DNA of 64,000 nucleotides from Persicaria tinctoria (taxonomy: Eukaryota > Streptophyta > Magnoliopsida > Caryophyllales > Polygonaceae). Numbering within the stretch: the first letter of the stretch is position 1; every line of letters starts with the position of its first letter. The notes under the pieces are model-generated. The model searched no databases. It had not been told where the DNA came from and saw only the letters and a list, made by a program, of their open reading frames with translations. This document shows positions 48,101-58,468 of the stretch, piece by piece. The stretch covers positions 15,675,975 through 15,739,974 of the forward strand of contig JBANSL010000009.1 of the NCBI GenBank assembly GCA_037127255.1. The letters are read 5' to 3'. Position numbers and translations under genes: made by a program.

Positions 48101-49193
48101 AAGCCTTATATGGATTAAAGCAGGCTCCAAGGCCATGGTACAACAGAATTGACACTTTCTTTCTTGAGAGTGGCTTTGAAAGAACTGAGAATGAACCCAC
48201 CTTGTATGTCAAAAGGAAGAGCAAGGATGAGTTCATTGTGGTCTGCTTGTATGTTGATGATATCATATATCTCAGTCCTTCACCAGTAATGTTAGATGAG
48301 TTTAAAACAACTATGATGAAGGAGTTTGAGATGACAGGCCTGGGTTGCTTCAATACTTCCTAGGCTGGAAAGTAAGGCAAGGAAAGGAAGGGACATTTCT
48401 CTGTCAAGAGAAGTATGCTAGAGATTTGTTGAAGAAATTCAAGATGGAGAATTGTGAAGCAGCTCTCACTCCCATGAATACAAATGAGAAGCTTCAGAGA
48501 GAAGATGGTACTCTAAGGACTGATGAAAGGCTGTACAGGAGTATGGTAGGGGGACTGAATTATCTCACACACTCAAGACCAGATATTGCCTTTATTGTGA
48601 GTTCGGTTTCAAGATATATGCACAGTCCTACCAAGCAGCACATGGGAGCTATAAAGAGAATTTTGAGGTATGTTGCTAGTACCTTGAAGTGTGGCATCTG
48701 GTATGTGAGTGTGCAAGCATTCAAGCTGCAAGGACACACTGACAGTGACTGGGCCGGGTGTCTTGATGATAGGAAGAGCACTTCAGGTTCTGTGTTTGGA
48801 CTGGGATCAGGAGCTGTGACATGGAGTTCAAAGAAGCATGACACAGTTACATTGTCCTCTTCAGAAGCTGAATATGTGGCTGCAGGAGCAGCAGCTATGC
48901 AAGATTTATGGTTAAAGAAACTGATGCATGATTTGGGATGCAATCACACAGAAGCAGTTGAAGTATGGTGTGATAACAGATCAGCTATTGCAATGACGAA
49001 GAATCCAGCATTTCATGCTCGGATCAAGCACATAGATGTGCAACATCACTTCATCAGGTAGCTTGTGTTCAAACAATAGATTGTGCTCAAGTTTTGTGGG
49101 ACAGATGACCAAGATGCAGATTTGTTCACAAAAGCCTTGAGTGGTGCTAAGCATGAGTTCTTTATGGAGAAAATTGGGATGAGAGAAATGTGA
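45109..49193 (+). pseudogene. Copia 2 gag-pol, interrupted
   Basis: Gag starts MQNSGTRGNGNPQLPIF with YHFWSLKM following. A glycine/arginine-rich stretch precedes the CCHC knuckle (CYYCKKYGHKEAYC, near 46000). Protease WCLDSGCSNHMSS is near 46140, and a TAG follows at 46204. Pre-integrase LWHLRYGHLN is near 46540, a shift lies near 46727, TAA is at 46888 and TAA at 47192 in integrase, TGA at 47704. RT follows (KARLVAKGCAQQ, QLDVKSAFLNCEL, LYVDDIIYL near 48250), with a shift near 48350. RNase H (DSDWAGCLDDRKS, SSSEAEYVAAGA) runs on to the TGA at 49191. Inactive, but every domain is recognisable. Confidence 0.93.
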
Positions 49194-49205
49194 ATTAAGA
49201 GGAGG

Positions 49206-49585
49206 TGTTGAAATGTAATTCACATTTAAGGTTTTTATTTTGTTTTAAAAGTTAGTTGAACTTTCTGTTGGTTAACTAGACTTCGAGTAAAGCTTACGAA
49301 CTGTAGTAGAAGTTGAGTACAACTTAGCAGTTTAAATCAGTTTATTTGTAAGGCTAGTTGAACATGTTAGTGGGGTAGTGGTGTGTAGTTTCAAAGCCAG
49401 TTATAAAGCCTTTCAAGTATGTTTATGTATTCGGTTTTCAGTAATCAATTCAGTGTGCAAGTTGTGGAAGTTACATTGAGTTCAACTTGCTCTCTCTCTC
49501 GGGTTCTTTGTGTTCTGTATGTGAGTGAGTTTGCTGTCTATAAGTGTTCACCAACACAGGTTGATCCTCAATTGTTTCTCCAACA
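49206..49585 (+). repeat. 3' LTR of Copia 2
   Basis: Begins TGTTGAAATGTAATTCACAT after the polypurine tract and ends CTCCAACA. It carries the short, unexpanded TC tract. Confidence 0.93.
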
Positions 49586-49590
49586 CATTT

Positions 49591-49905
49591 TGTGGACGGA
49601 GGAGCATTTCCAGGAGCGAAAGACGAAGCAGATGGAGAGGGTTTGGCGAGGCTCGGTGGATCATCGTCGGAGTTCTAGGAATCGTCCGACGTTTGCGGCG
49701 CGCCGCTCGGATCCAAGTGCGGGCTCCTCAACGGAGTTCCAGGAAATGGAATTTACGCTTAAAGAGAAACAGTGGTTCTGTTTCTTGAAGCCCTCGCCCA
49801 AGCTTCGTCACAAGTTGTAATTGTTGTAATTCTCTAAGGGCAATGGAATGATGTTAATTATGGGAAGAAAGTGGTGCAAATTGACCTAAGGGTACGTTAT
49901 TTAAT
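49591..49905. other. GC-rich inner block of element B, right part
   Basis: Continues 43990-44554 after Copia 2. GGCGCGCCGCTCGGATCC here is similar to GGCGCCCCGCTCGGATGG at 58615 in element C. No gene recognised. Confidence 0.4.
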
Positions 49906-51900
49906 ACAGATGTAAATATATAGACATAATAGTGGTTCAAGGTTTTTATACCAAGTTGTTCAAGGGTTTAAATCAAATGGTTCAGGGCTTTAATATCAGG
50001 TGGTTCGGAGTTTTTATACCAATTGATTAATTAAATATATAGCAGTGATTCATGAAATAAAGAGTAAAGGTTCATCAAATAAAGAAGATTGGTTTATCAA
50101 ATAAAAAGTATTGTTCATGAACCGTTTTATTTTAAAAACAAATAAATAAAGAATTAAAAAATAAATATTAAAAGAAAATAAACTAATAATAACAATTTCA
50201 TAATTATTAAATAGTAGTGGTTCATGAAATAAATTGTAATGATTCAAGAAATAAAGAGTAGTGGTTCATCAACTAAATAGTCTTGGTTCATGAAATAAAA
50301 TAGTATTTTAAAAACAAATAAATAAAGAGTACTGCATCATTTTATTTTAAAAACAAACAAATAAATAAAGAGTAGTGGTTCATCAAATAAAGAGTAGTGA
50401 ATCATTTTATTTTAAAAACAAATAAATAAATAATTAAAAAAATATCAAAAGAAAATAAAAGAACAATGGAAATTTTACAATTATAAAATATGAGTGGTTC
50501 ATGAAATAAAGAATAGTGGTTCATAAATTAAATAGTAGTGGTTCATGAAATAAAAGGTAGTGGTTCATCAAATATAGAATAGTGGTTAATAAAATAAATA
50601 GTATTGATTGATGAAATAAATAGTGTTGGTTCATGAAATAAATAACTAAACACAAATATGTAGTGGTTCAGAGGTTTAATAAGAAGTGGTTCAGGGGTTT
50701 TATACCAAGTGGTTCAGGGTTTTAATACCAAGGGGTTCGATGTTTTTATACTAAGTGGTTCAGGTGTTTAATACCAAGTGATTCAGGGTTTTATACCAAG
50801 TGGTTCAGGGTTTTAATACCAAGTGGTGCACAAAGTAAATAGTATTGATTCGTGAATCATTTTATTTAAAAAAATAAACAAATAATTAGTTAAAAATTAA
50901 GCATTCAGAGAAAATAAAAGAAGAATGAAAACTCCATTAACCACTTCTTTATAACTTAATGAACCACTTCTTGATAACTTCAAGAAGAATTTCTTGATAA
51001 CTTCATGAACAATTTGTTGATAGTTTCATTAACCACTTGTTTATAACATCATGAATCACTTCTCAAAGCTTCATGAATCACTTCTTTATAGCTTCATGAA
51101 TCACTTCTTTATAGCTAAGGGAACCACTTCTTTATATGTTCATAAAACACTTCTTTAGGGGTTCAGGATTTTAATACCAAGTGGTTCACAAAGTAAATAG
51201 TATTGATTCAAGAATCATTTTATTTAAAAAAATAAACAAATAATTAGTTAAAAATTAAGCATTCAGATAAAATAAAAGAACAATGAAAACTCCATTAAAC
51301 ACTTCTTTATAACTTAATGAACCACTTCTTGATAACTTCAAGAACAATTTCTTGATAACTTCATGAACAATTTCTTGATAGTTTCATTAATCACTTGTTT
51401 ATAACATCATGAATCACTTCTTAAAACTTCATGAATCACTTCTTTATAGCTTCATGAATCACTTCTTTATAGCTAAAGGAACCACTTCTTTATATGTTCA
51501 TAAAACACTTCTTTATAGGTTCATTAATTATTTCTTTATATGTTCATGAACCACTACTTTATAATTTCATGAACCACTTCTTATTACTTTATGAACCACT
51601 TCTTAAAACTTCATGAACCACTTCTTTATACCTCTATGATCCACTTATTTATAGCTTCATGAACCACTTCTTTATAACTTCATGAACCACTTCTTTATAG
51701 CTCAATGAATCACTTCTTTATAGGGCTGAACCACTATGAGTAAAAGGGCTGAACCACTATGAGTAAAATGGCTGAACCACTAAAAGTAAAAAGGTTGAAC
51801 CACATGAGTAAAAAGGCTGAACCACTAAGAGTAAAAGTGATGAACCACTAAGAGTAAGAGGGCTGAACCACTAAGACGTACTTGTGAACCTTATGAACCA
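49906..51900. repeat. TGGTTCA / TGAACCA motif arrays of element B
   Basis: From 49930 to 50830 units such as AGTGGTTCATGAAATAAAG and AAGTGGTTCAGGGTTTTAAT repeat in forward orientation. From 50940 to 51720 units such as TTCATGAACCACTTCTTTAT repeat in reverse orientation. From 51725 to 51880 GGCTGAACCACTAAGAGTAAAA units follow. A block of about 358 bp is duplicated in tandem (starting near 50811 and 51169). Inverse array halves could fold on each other. Confidence 0.85.
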
Positions 51901-52372
51901 CTTATTGTTATTTTTTTTTCAACAAAACATATACAAAGTATATTTTTTATAACCAAAAATATATTTACAACCAAAAATATATTTTTTTATATTTTTTTGA
52001 CAAGTGAAAATGCCAAAAAATAATTTGTAAAAGTACATATAAAGACTTTTACATGTCCGTACATTTTCTGATTAATTAGTAAGTTAGTGCGTTCAATTAA
52101 TTAGTGTGTATATGTGAGAGTGAGGGTCTTACTAATTAATTTGGGTGGGTATTACTAATTAATTGGAAAGTCGCGCGTGCCAAATAATTTTAATTCACTT
52201 TTGTACACATGGACCAATCAAATTGCTTCTTTCCTTCTCACTTTTCGACTTGTGTGTACCTGAACCCAACCCTACATATATATACACATATATATATATA
52301 TATCCTTTAATTACCTTTTGTTTTATATATACAATTTGATTCCATTTTCATTAATATATAAACTAATTGTAG
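51901..52372. other. Right part of element B and end of CRK intron 4
   Basis: AT-rich DNA with repeated ACTAATTAATT words (52070-52165), then the inverted end (52195-52274), a TA tract and the branch and acceptor region of CRK exon 5. No gene. Confidence 0.6.
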
Positions 52373-52610
52373 ATGCAACCAAGCATGTCCTCTTAGATTG
52401 GCGAACAAGGTATGGAATCATAGAAGGGATTGCGTGGGGTATACGATACCTTCACATTGATTCCTTGCTTACCATTGTACATCGAGATCTCAAATCTAGC
52501 AACATCTTGCTTGACGAACAGATGAACCCTAAGATAGTTGATTTTGGCATGGCGAAACTAGCCAAGGTTGATGAAACCATAATAAATACAACAAGAATAT
52601 CTGGCACATA
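52373..52610 (+). pseudogene. CRK pseudogene exon 5 (catalytic loop)
   Basis: Exactly 238 bp, the usual CRK length. Acceptor AATTGTAG and donor CACATA|GTAAGA. Encodes [17 protein letters not shown], the catalytic loop HRDLKSSN and the Mg-binding DFG ([10 protein letters not shown]). The frame is open and joins exon 4 in phase 1. HRD arginine and DFG are intact, so the domain itself was that of an active RD kinase. Confidence 0.9.
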
Positions 52611-52733
52611 GTAAGAAACTTCATATATATGTCAAAACTTTAATTTCATGGCATTAAATTCTTGAAAAGATGTAGTTGTATGTAAATATATATTCTGATC
52701 ATGGTGAAACATATACACTTTATTTTGTTTTTG

Positions 52734-52884
52734 TGGATACATTGCACCTGAGTTTGCAATGACTGGAAGGTTTTCTACCAAAACAGACATCTATAGCTTC
52801 GGCGTTATACTTTTGGAAATAATAAGTGGCCAAACTGTTGGCCGATTTTATGATCCATTTAGTGGTGATGGACTTCTGCGCCAT
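52734..52884 (+). pseudogene. CRK pseudogene exon 6, with mutated splice acceptor
   Basis: Encodes the activation-segment end and C-lobe ([20 protein letters not shown], then [13 protein letters not shown]). With the conserved CRK border the exon is exactly 151 bp, but the two bases before it are TG (TTTTTG|TGGATAC), not AG. Donor CAT|GTACGT is normal. With this acceptor lost, correct splicing of the kinase is not expected. Confidence 0.88.
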
Positions 52885-53003
52885 GTACGTATAACAACAT
52901 ACATATATATGTTATTTATTTGCTTGTAATTATGCACAACCAGATAAGATGAAACGTGTATGCTCATACAATGATAATACATATAATGATGACAACTGTG
53001 CAG

Positions 53004-53324
53004 ACCTGGAAAGTTTGGAATGAAGGGGCAATTGAACAACTTATGGACCCGACTCTAGAGAATAATTATTCAAGTATTGAAGCAGAAAGAATTGTTCAAA
53101 TAGGTTTATTATGTGTCCAAGATGAAGCAGCTAGGAGACCGGCGATTCGAGAAATACTTGGTATGCTGGAAAATCAGTCCCTTGAAATGCCATCTCCATC
53201 GATTTCATCCATCTTTAATACTACTCATAACACAAGCACCAAAAGTAGACAATCTCCCTCTTCTGGCCTTGACCTTCAAGGACAACCCAGCAGTAGTTTG
53301 CGCTTCGATGTATACCCCCGTTAA
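53004..53324 (+). pseudogene. CRK pseudogene exon 7 (kinase C-terminus)
   Basis: Acceptor AACTGTGCAG. Encodes TWKVWNEGAIEQLMDPTLEN, then IGLLCVQDEAARRP with the conserved subdomain XI arginine, then a serine-rich tail ending RFDVYPR and TAA. The frame is open. Stop at 53322-53324. Confidence 0.92.
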
Positions 53325-53539
53325 CACTCAAGAAGGAAAGCTGGCATGGAAGGGATGAACACTTATTGTAACTAATTGGCATATATGGTTATGAAGATTC
53401 ACATACACACATATAAACAAGCTCAGTTTGTTGTATGCTTGAGATGGATACAATTAAAAAAAATGTAAGATTGATAAAAAGCCCATGTTTTTTTAAATGT
53501 GATTCAAACTCTAGCTTATGGTGATAACATATATGTAAT
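53325..53539. other. 3' flank of the CRK pseudogene
   Basis: Presumed 3' untranslated and intergenic DNA. No feature recognised. Confidence 0.5.
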
Positions 53540-55820
53540 GTGGTGTTTTAAATGTTTGAAGTTTAGTTTATGTAGGGAGTAGTTTTCATATGTTTAGCCA
53601 CTACTTAGGCATGATGTTAGTGGTGGTAGTGACAGTTACTAAGACAGTTTCATTTCTCTTAAGTATGTGTATAAGTCAATTGTGTTGCATGTTAATGAAA
53701 AAAGTTGATTGTTAGTTGAGTTTACTGCAGTGTGTATATGTTCTTCAACCTATGTGTTCTTCCTCTAAATAACCAACAAATTGGTATTGGAGCTCAAGAG
53801 AGTTTTTCCGGGTTTGTATCCAGGGATTCAGTGAAGGTGAGTGATATACACAAAAGGGAAACACAGTCTGAGAGAGATCAATGTTCATAATGCATAACAA
53901 TGGACCAAGAAATGTTGGCAACCCTCAACTACCAATATTCAAGGGTGCGAACTACCATTTTTGGAGCTTGAAGATGTCGACTCTATTCAAGTATCAGAAA
54001 TTATGGGGATTGGTAGAGAAAGGTTTTGAACATACCTAGCGAGAAGAACCTGATGAACAGTTAAGAGATAAGAGGAAGAAGGACTTGAAGGCTCTGTTTA
54101 TGATTCCGTACGTCAATCTTAATTAGATGATGAAATTTTTCCTAGAATTGCAACATCAACTATATCTCATGAAGCATAGGAAACACTCAGGCAATAATTT
54201 GAGGGAGATAAGAAGGTATTACAATTAAGTTGCGTCATTGCGTTGAGAGTTTGAAACTCTAAATATGCAAGAAGAAGAAAAAAATATGTGCAAGTATACT
54301 TGTCAAGATTGTCTACTATTGTTAATCATTTGAAATCTTATGGTGAGAATTTGAGTAGTGAGACTATTATTAGCAAAGTTCTGAGAAGTCTGACTAAGAA
54401 GTATGATCAAGTGGTTGCTGTAATAGGAGTCAAAGGACTTGTCTACGTATAAGTTCTAAGTGTTAACAAGTTCTCTGCAAGCTCCTGATGACAGGATTAG
54501 CATAACAAGTGAACAGAAAGAAGAGAAGGGGAGGTCAAGGTAGAGGTCAATTTGGTACGTGGTACAAGTAGAGGCCAGTATTAAGAATCAGGTAAAGGGC
54601 AGTGGAGAGACTCAGGCAAAGGGCAGAACAATGAGTCTAGATCATATAGAAGTAGTATTCAGTGCTATCACTACAAGAAATATGGTCATGAAGAGGCACA
54701 ATGTTGGGATAAGCAAGAAAGCAAGCAAAAGTCAGCAAATTACTCTGAGAATGTTGAGCTAGGGAGCAGATTGTTTATGGCTCTCTTGATAATGGATACT
54801 CAAATCACATGGCTAGTTCAAGAGCCTTGTTCAAGGAGCTTGATGAGTCAAAAAGAGGCAAGGTTGGTCTTGGTGATGAAAATTAAGGTGCTTTAGTAAG
54901 AAGGAAGGGGAACAATTGCTATAAAGTCAGTGTTGGGTGTTGTAAAGGTGTTCCGTGATGTGAAATTTGTACATAACTTGGCTCATAACCTGCTGAACAT
55001 GGGACAGTTACAAAGAACTGGTTACTCACTTATGTTTGAAGACAACTTATATGTGATAAGAGCAGTGTTCTAAAAATCGCGCCTAGGCGCCGCCTAGGCA
55101 TTGCCTGGGCGCTAGGCGGGAGGCCACCTAGGAATTTTTACGCCTAGGCGGGCCTCTAGGCGGATTTCCGCCTAGACACTGTCTTGTCCCGCCTAGGCGC
55201 CGCCTAGACCCCGCCTAGCCCGACGATTATTCAATTTTAGCTTCTAGACATGTGAATAGTCGACTTAGGGTTTTTTTATCCCATAAGTCGGGATGTATTT
55301 GCTTTTGAGTCGAATCTATGGTTTTGGATTTTAGGAGGCTTAGAGTCGCTAGTCGGACACGTATTTTTGCGTTTATTCACTTTAGTGTTAGTTAAGGACC
55401 ACAAATTTGGGTTTATAAGTGATATTATAGATTATTATTGCATTATATGTATTATTGATATGTGTTATGTGTTAAAATATAAAGAAACAATCATGTTTGT
55501 TCTAAGTCCGCCTAGGCGCCGCCTAGACACCCGCCTAGCGGCCGCCTAGCGCCTTTTAGAACATTGGATAAGAGAGAAAAATTCAGGTCACGTCATAGTT
55601 GTAGTGGCTATGACAGGTAACAAAATGTCCCCTCTATATATGTCCTCTAAAGTTAGCAGAGCCTTGACAATTAAACATGGCGATGGTGCAAAATTATGAC
55701 ATTTCAGATATGGTCATTTGAGTATTCAGAGTTTGAAGTTGCTTAACACAAGAGAGATGGTGTTAGGTTTGCCTAAGATTGGAGAGCTTGAGTTGTGTGA
55801 AGGATGTTCGTATGGTAATT
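53540..55820 (+). mobile_element. Decayed Ty1-copia element 3
   Basis: Related to Copia 2 in order and wording. An LTR-like part (about 53540-53778) ends CCAACA and is followed by TTGGTATTGGAGC, a mutated primer site at about 53780. Gag pieces follow (NPQLPIFKGANYHFWSLKM-like at 53915), a CCHC region near 54655 (CYHYKKYGHEEAQCW, one Cys changed), protease-like and pre-integrase pieces up to about 55810. There are many frameshifts. It is split by the hAT element at 55063-55566 and lacks RT, RNase H and 3' LTR. Confidence 0.8.
55063..55566. mobile_element. Non-autonomous hAT element
   Basis: Ends CAGTGTTCTAAAAATCG and the complement of TTTTAGAACATTG form imperfect terminal inverted repeats. 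A perfect 8-bp target duplication GATAAGAG flanks it (55055-55062, 55567-55574), the hAT size. Both subterminal regions are dense in CGCCTAGGCG words that can pair with each other. No transposase ORF in 504 bp. It is inserted in Copia 3, whose frame resumes after the duplication. Confidence 0.92.
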
Positions 55821-56165
55821 AAGCAATTCAAAGGTCCATTTCCTCTTATGTAAGTTAACGTGTTCAATGTACATATCCCAATTTAATTACAAGAATAAAA
55901 CACCGTGTAAAACTTACAATATCTCACACGCACGCCTATATATTATTTCGTAATTAAGATGTGAATATATAAAACAATCGATCATAGAATAGAAGCTCTG
56001 GGCAGTGATATATCCAGTACGTACTCGACCAACATACGAACTTACACGAATATTAATAATGTATTTGTGTGTGTATATATATATAAATCCTGGCTAACTA
56101 GGTACATTAGATATCCATACAACCTAGCTAGCGCTTCTGTACGAGCCTATATATATGGGTCCAAG
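55821..56165. other. Intergenic, between Copia 3 and the DUF26 gene
   Basis: AT-rich with a (TA) run near 56080. Part is probably 3' untranslated sequence of the - strand gene. No other feature. Confidence 0.45.
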
Positions 56166-56257
56166 CTAGATAATTAACATCCAAGTCACGAGTGCTGCAG
56201 TTATTGTTCCGACCTTCATCCCCTCACTCCTTATCATTGCTGAACCACTTGAATTAA
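56166..56257 (-). CDS. Exon 2 of the two-DUF26 gene (C-terminal signal)
   Basis: 92 bp, between acceptor GGGTTGACAG and TAG. It continues exon 1 in phase and encodes a small-residue stretch (NSSGSA) followed by a 15-residue hydrophobic end. Confidence 0.6.
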
Positions 56258-58065
56258 CTGTCAACCCAATATAAATTGTGTTAGGTTTGTGTTGAGAGAA
56301 TGAAACGTGAAGACGTTTATAATATGAACAAAAAAGCTTTAATATATAAGCTATTGATTACTCTTCATATTGGTAATTGGTTTTAGGATATGATGGAGCT
56401 CGCTCGGTTTATCTGCAAGGCTATTAACGCATAGGCTCACGTGTGCACAAGACCGTATCCCATTAAAGTTGGTGGATCCCGACCTTATAATAATAATAAT
56501 AACAAATTAATGTCACACTCCCATTGTGCACTGTCCAACATAGTTAACCTTCCAAATCTTTTCTTTCTCCATCAACAAATCCTGGTGGTAAATTATAATT
56601 ATATACTACCTCCGTGCAAAAATATAAGTCTTTTAGACATTTGCACACAGATTAAGGAAATCTTAAACTTATTCTATTTATACCTCAAATAAGTCTTTTA
56701 GACATTTGCATACAAATTAAGGAAATCATAAACTTATTTCATTTATACCCCTCATTAATTATCTACAATCCTCATCCACCAATAAATATTTAAGTTAAAA
56801 GTAAAAAAGTAACCATTCTCAAATCCCAATAGCTAGAAAACCTAAAATGAGTTAAATTTTCAAACAAAAATATAAGCTTAAAACGACTTATATTTTTAAA
56901 CGGATGAGTATATACCTTGAGAGGGTGGTGACCCTGTCACCGGATCAGGTGACGGTGGAGGTGGCGAACTTGTCAACGGAGAAGGTTCGTATGATGGCGG
57001 TTGTGAATTCATCAATGGAGGAGGTGCTGCCTTAAATGGGGGTGGTGGCTGTGAATTCATCGATGGAGGAGATGCTGCCTTCGATGGGGTTGGTGGCTGT
57101 GAATTCATCAATGGAGGAGGAGAAGCTGCCTTCGATGGGGGTGGTGGCTGCGAATTCGTCGATGGAGGTGGTGCTTTCATTGACAGGGGCGGTGGTGGAG
57201 AATCCGTGGATGGAGAAGGTGGTGTTGCCAACAACGGTGGTGGTGGAGTTTCCAAGTTATCTGGAGAGGGCGCCGGAGGTGAAGATATAAACGGTGGTGG
57301 ATCAGCTCCCGGGGCGCTATAATAGAAAGCCCCCTCCGTGTCGTACATCATCAGGCAGCTCGGGTACATCGAATACACCGACGCCGGCCACTCCCCGCAG
57401 CACGTCCATACGTCACCATATACTTCCCTAAGACACGTCTCGCACTGCGCCCGGCTCATGTCGGGGCTGCACTGCACCAGACCGTACACCGTTACGTCAT
57501 CCCCCGTCACCTTCTCTTCCCCTGTTGCAAACAGATCATCACTCCCGTTGACCGCTTCTTCGATCAGCCCGTTCAAGATTTCCCCCAACGCATCCGAAAA
57601 CGCCTCCGGATTCGACGACACATTGGCGCTGCTGTAGGCGATAGAGTAAGGGTGTGGGGCCTCTAAAACCCCATACATGGCCTTGTCCGAGTAGCGGAGA
57701 GTGCACTCTTGGTACCAGACGACGCCGCCTTTCGCTAGGGCACAAGTACTCAGCGCCTGCTGTGCGGCCTGTTGGACACAGGCGCCGCAGAGCTGGGTGT
57801 AGATGTCGCCGCGGCAGTAGTACTGGCCGTACACAGTGTCTGAGTCGGTGCTGGAGCTGGTGCTGTAGAACTTGTTGGATGAGTAAGCTTGGGTTTGGAG
57901 GGTGGTGAGTATGGTTCGGATGTCGGTGTCGTATGAGTAACTGCCGGATTCGAAGTCGCAGAGGATGTACTGAAAGTTGGGGTTTGTGGGTGGCTCCGAG
58001 GAGACATGGTTACCAAGAAGGGCGAGTGCCGTGAAGATAAGGAGGATTGAGGAAGCTCTGGACAT
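56166..58065 (-). CDS. Two-DUF26 secreted protein, proline-rich, GPI-type C-terminus
   Basis: Two exons, 58065-56916 and 56257-56166, give 413 codons. Residues 1-23 are a signal peptide ending near VSSEP. DUF26 domain 1 has CRGDIYTQLCGAC and domain 2 CSPDMSRAQCETC, both C-x8-C-x2-C. Residues about 250-383 are a proline/serine-rich linker with repeated NSQPP and PSKAASPP units. The first exon ends CAAG|GTATAT. The second starts after TTGACAG, in phase, and adds VNSSGSAMIRSEG plus the hydrophobic tail VGTITAALVTWMLII, as in GPI-anchor signals. There is no kinase. The family includes CRRSPs and plasmodesmal proteins of the cell surface; the anchor is my inference. Without splicing, the frame stops at 56896. 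Confidence 0.72.
56258..56915 (-). other. Intron of the two-DUF26 gene, holding a MITE
   Basis: 658-bp intron with donor GTATAT and a T-rich acceptor region. 56607-56908 is a Stowaway-like MITE that begins only six bases after the exon border; the rest is AT-rich host DNA. Confidence 0.6.
56607..56908. mobile_element. Stowaway-like MITE with internal duplication
   Basis: Inverted ends CTACCTCCGTGCAAAAATAT and the complement of ATATTTTTAAACGGATGAG, flanked by TA on both sides. A segment of about 65 bp starting AAGTCTTTTAGACATTTGCA is present twice in tandem (about 56626 and 56692). No ORF. Confidence 0.82.
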
Positions 58066-58240
58066 GGTTGTATAGTTGAGATTAATTAAGCTCTAGCTGG
58101 ATCTTAAATCTTAATTAATGGATTGATGCAGGTAATACGGTGCTGGTTAAGTTCTTATAATCGGTTGTAGTCATTTAAATCAATAACTAGTACGATTCCC
58201 GCGTCATGACGCGTTTTTTATAAACTATAATCGGTTGTAG

Positions 58241-58285
<45 letters not shown>
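58066..58285 (-). promoter_or_regulatory. Upstream region of the two-DUF26 gene
   Basis: Presumed promoter and leader on the - strand. TTATAAGAAC about 90 bp upstream of the ATG could serve as a TATA element. TATAATCGGTTGTAGTCAT occurs twice (about 58159 and 58227). A 44-bp (AT)n tract ends the region, where element C begins. Confidence 0.35.
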
Positions 58286-58292
<7 letters not shown>

Positions 58293-58468
58293 GTTCAAGT
58301 GAGAAGGATTCGGTCCGGTGAGAAGGAAAGAAGAGATATGATTGGTGGAAAAAGAGCCCCATTAAAATAATTATTAAAATTCCTCACGCGCCTCCTCTCC
58401 ACCTCGTAGACTCCGCTCTCCTCCAAATTCACACTCCTCTCGATCTCTCTCGCTCCTCCGATGGCCTC

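Larger units (their letters stand above)
44555..49585 (+). mobile_element. Ty1-copia element 2 nested in element B
   Basis: LTRs at 44555-45000 and 49206-49585, primer site at 45003, polypurine tract AAGAGGAGG at 49197-49205 and a perfect CATTT target duplication (44550-44554, 49586-49590). Gag-pol is complete in domain order but interrupted by several stops and shifts. Confidence 0.95.
43921..52274. mobile_element. (TA)n-flanked inverted-end element B, with nested Copia 2
   Basis: The left end (GGGAGGGTTCAAGTGA, then GTGAGAAGGAAAGAAGTGAT, then GATTGGTT) pairs with the reverse complement of the right end (TAGGGTTGGGTTCAGGT, then GTGAGAAGGAAAGAAGCAAT, then GATTGGTC). TA tracts lie outside both ends. 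Without Copia 2 (44555-49585) it is about 3.3 kb: a GC-rich block, then arrays of TGGTTCA-containing units in both orientations. It shares ends and inner motifs with element C (58286-60789). No transposase seen. Confidence 0.65.

Noticed and set aside
49906..51900. Repeats with unique-looking spacers, CRISPR-like at first sight
   Set aside because: Units vary in sequence and spacing, orientation flips, and this is a plant genome; they are minisatellite arrays of a transposon.
57036..57745. ORFs on + and - in other frames over the DUF26 gene
   Set aside because: Shadows of the real - strand coding exon caused by its high GC and proline repeats.
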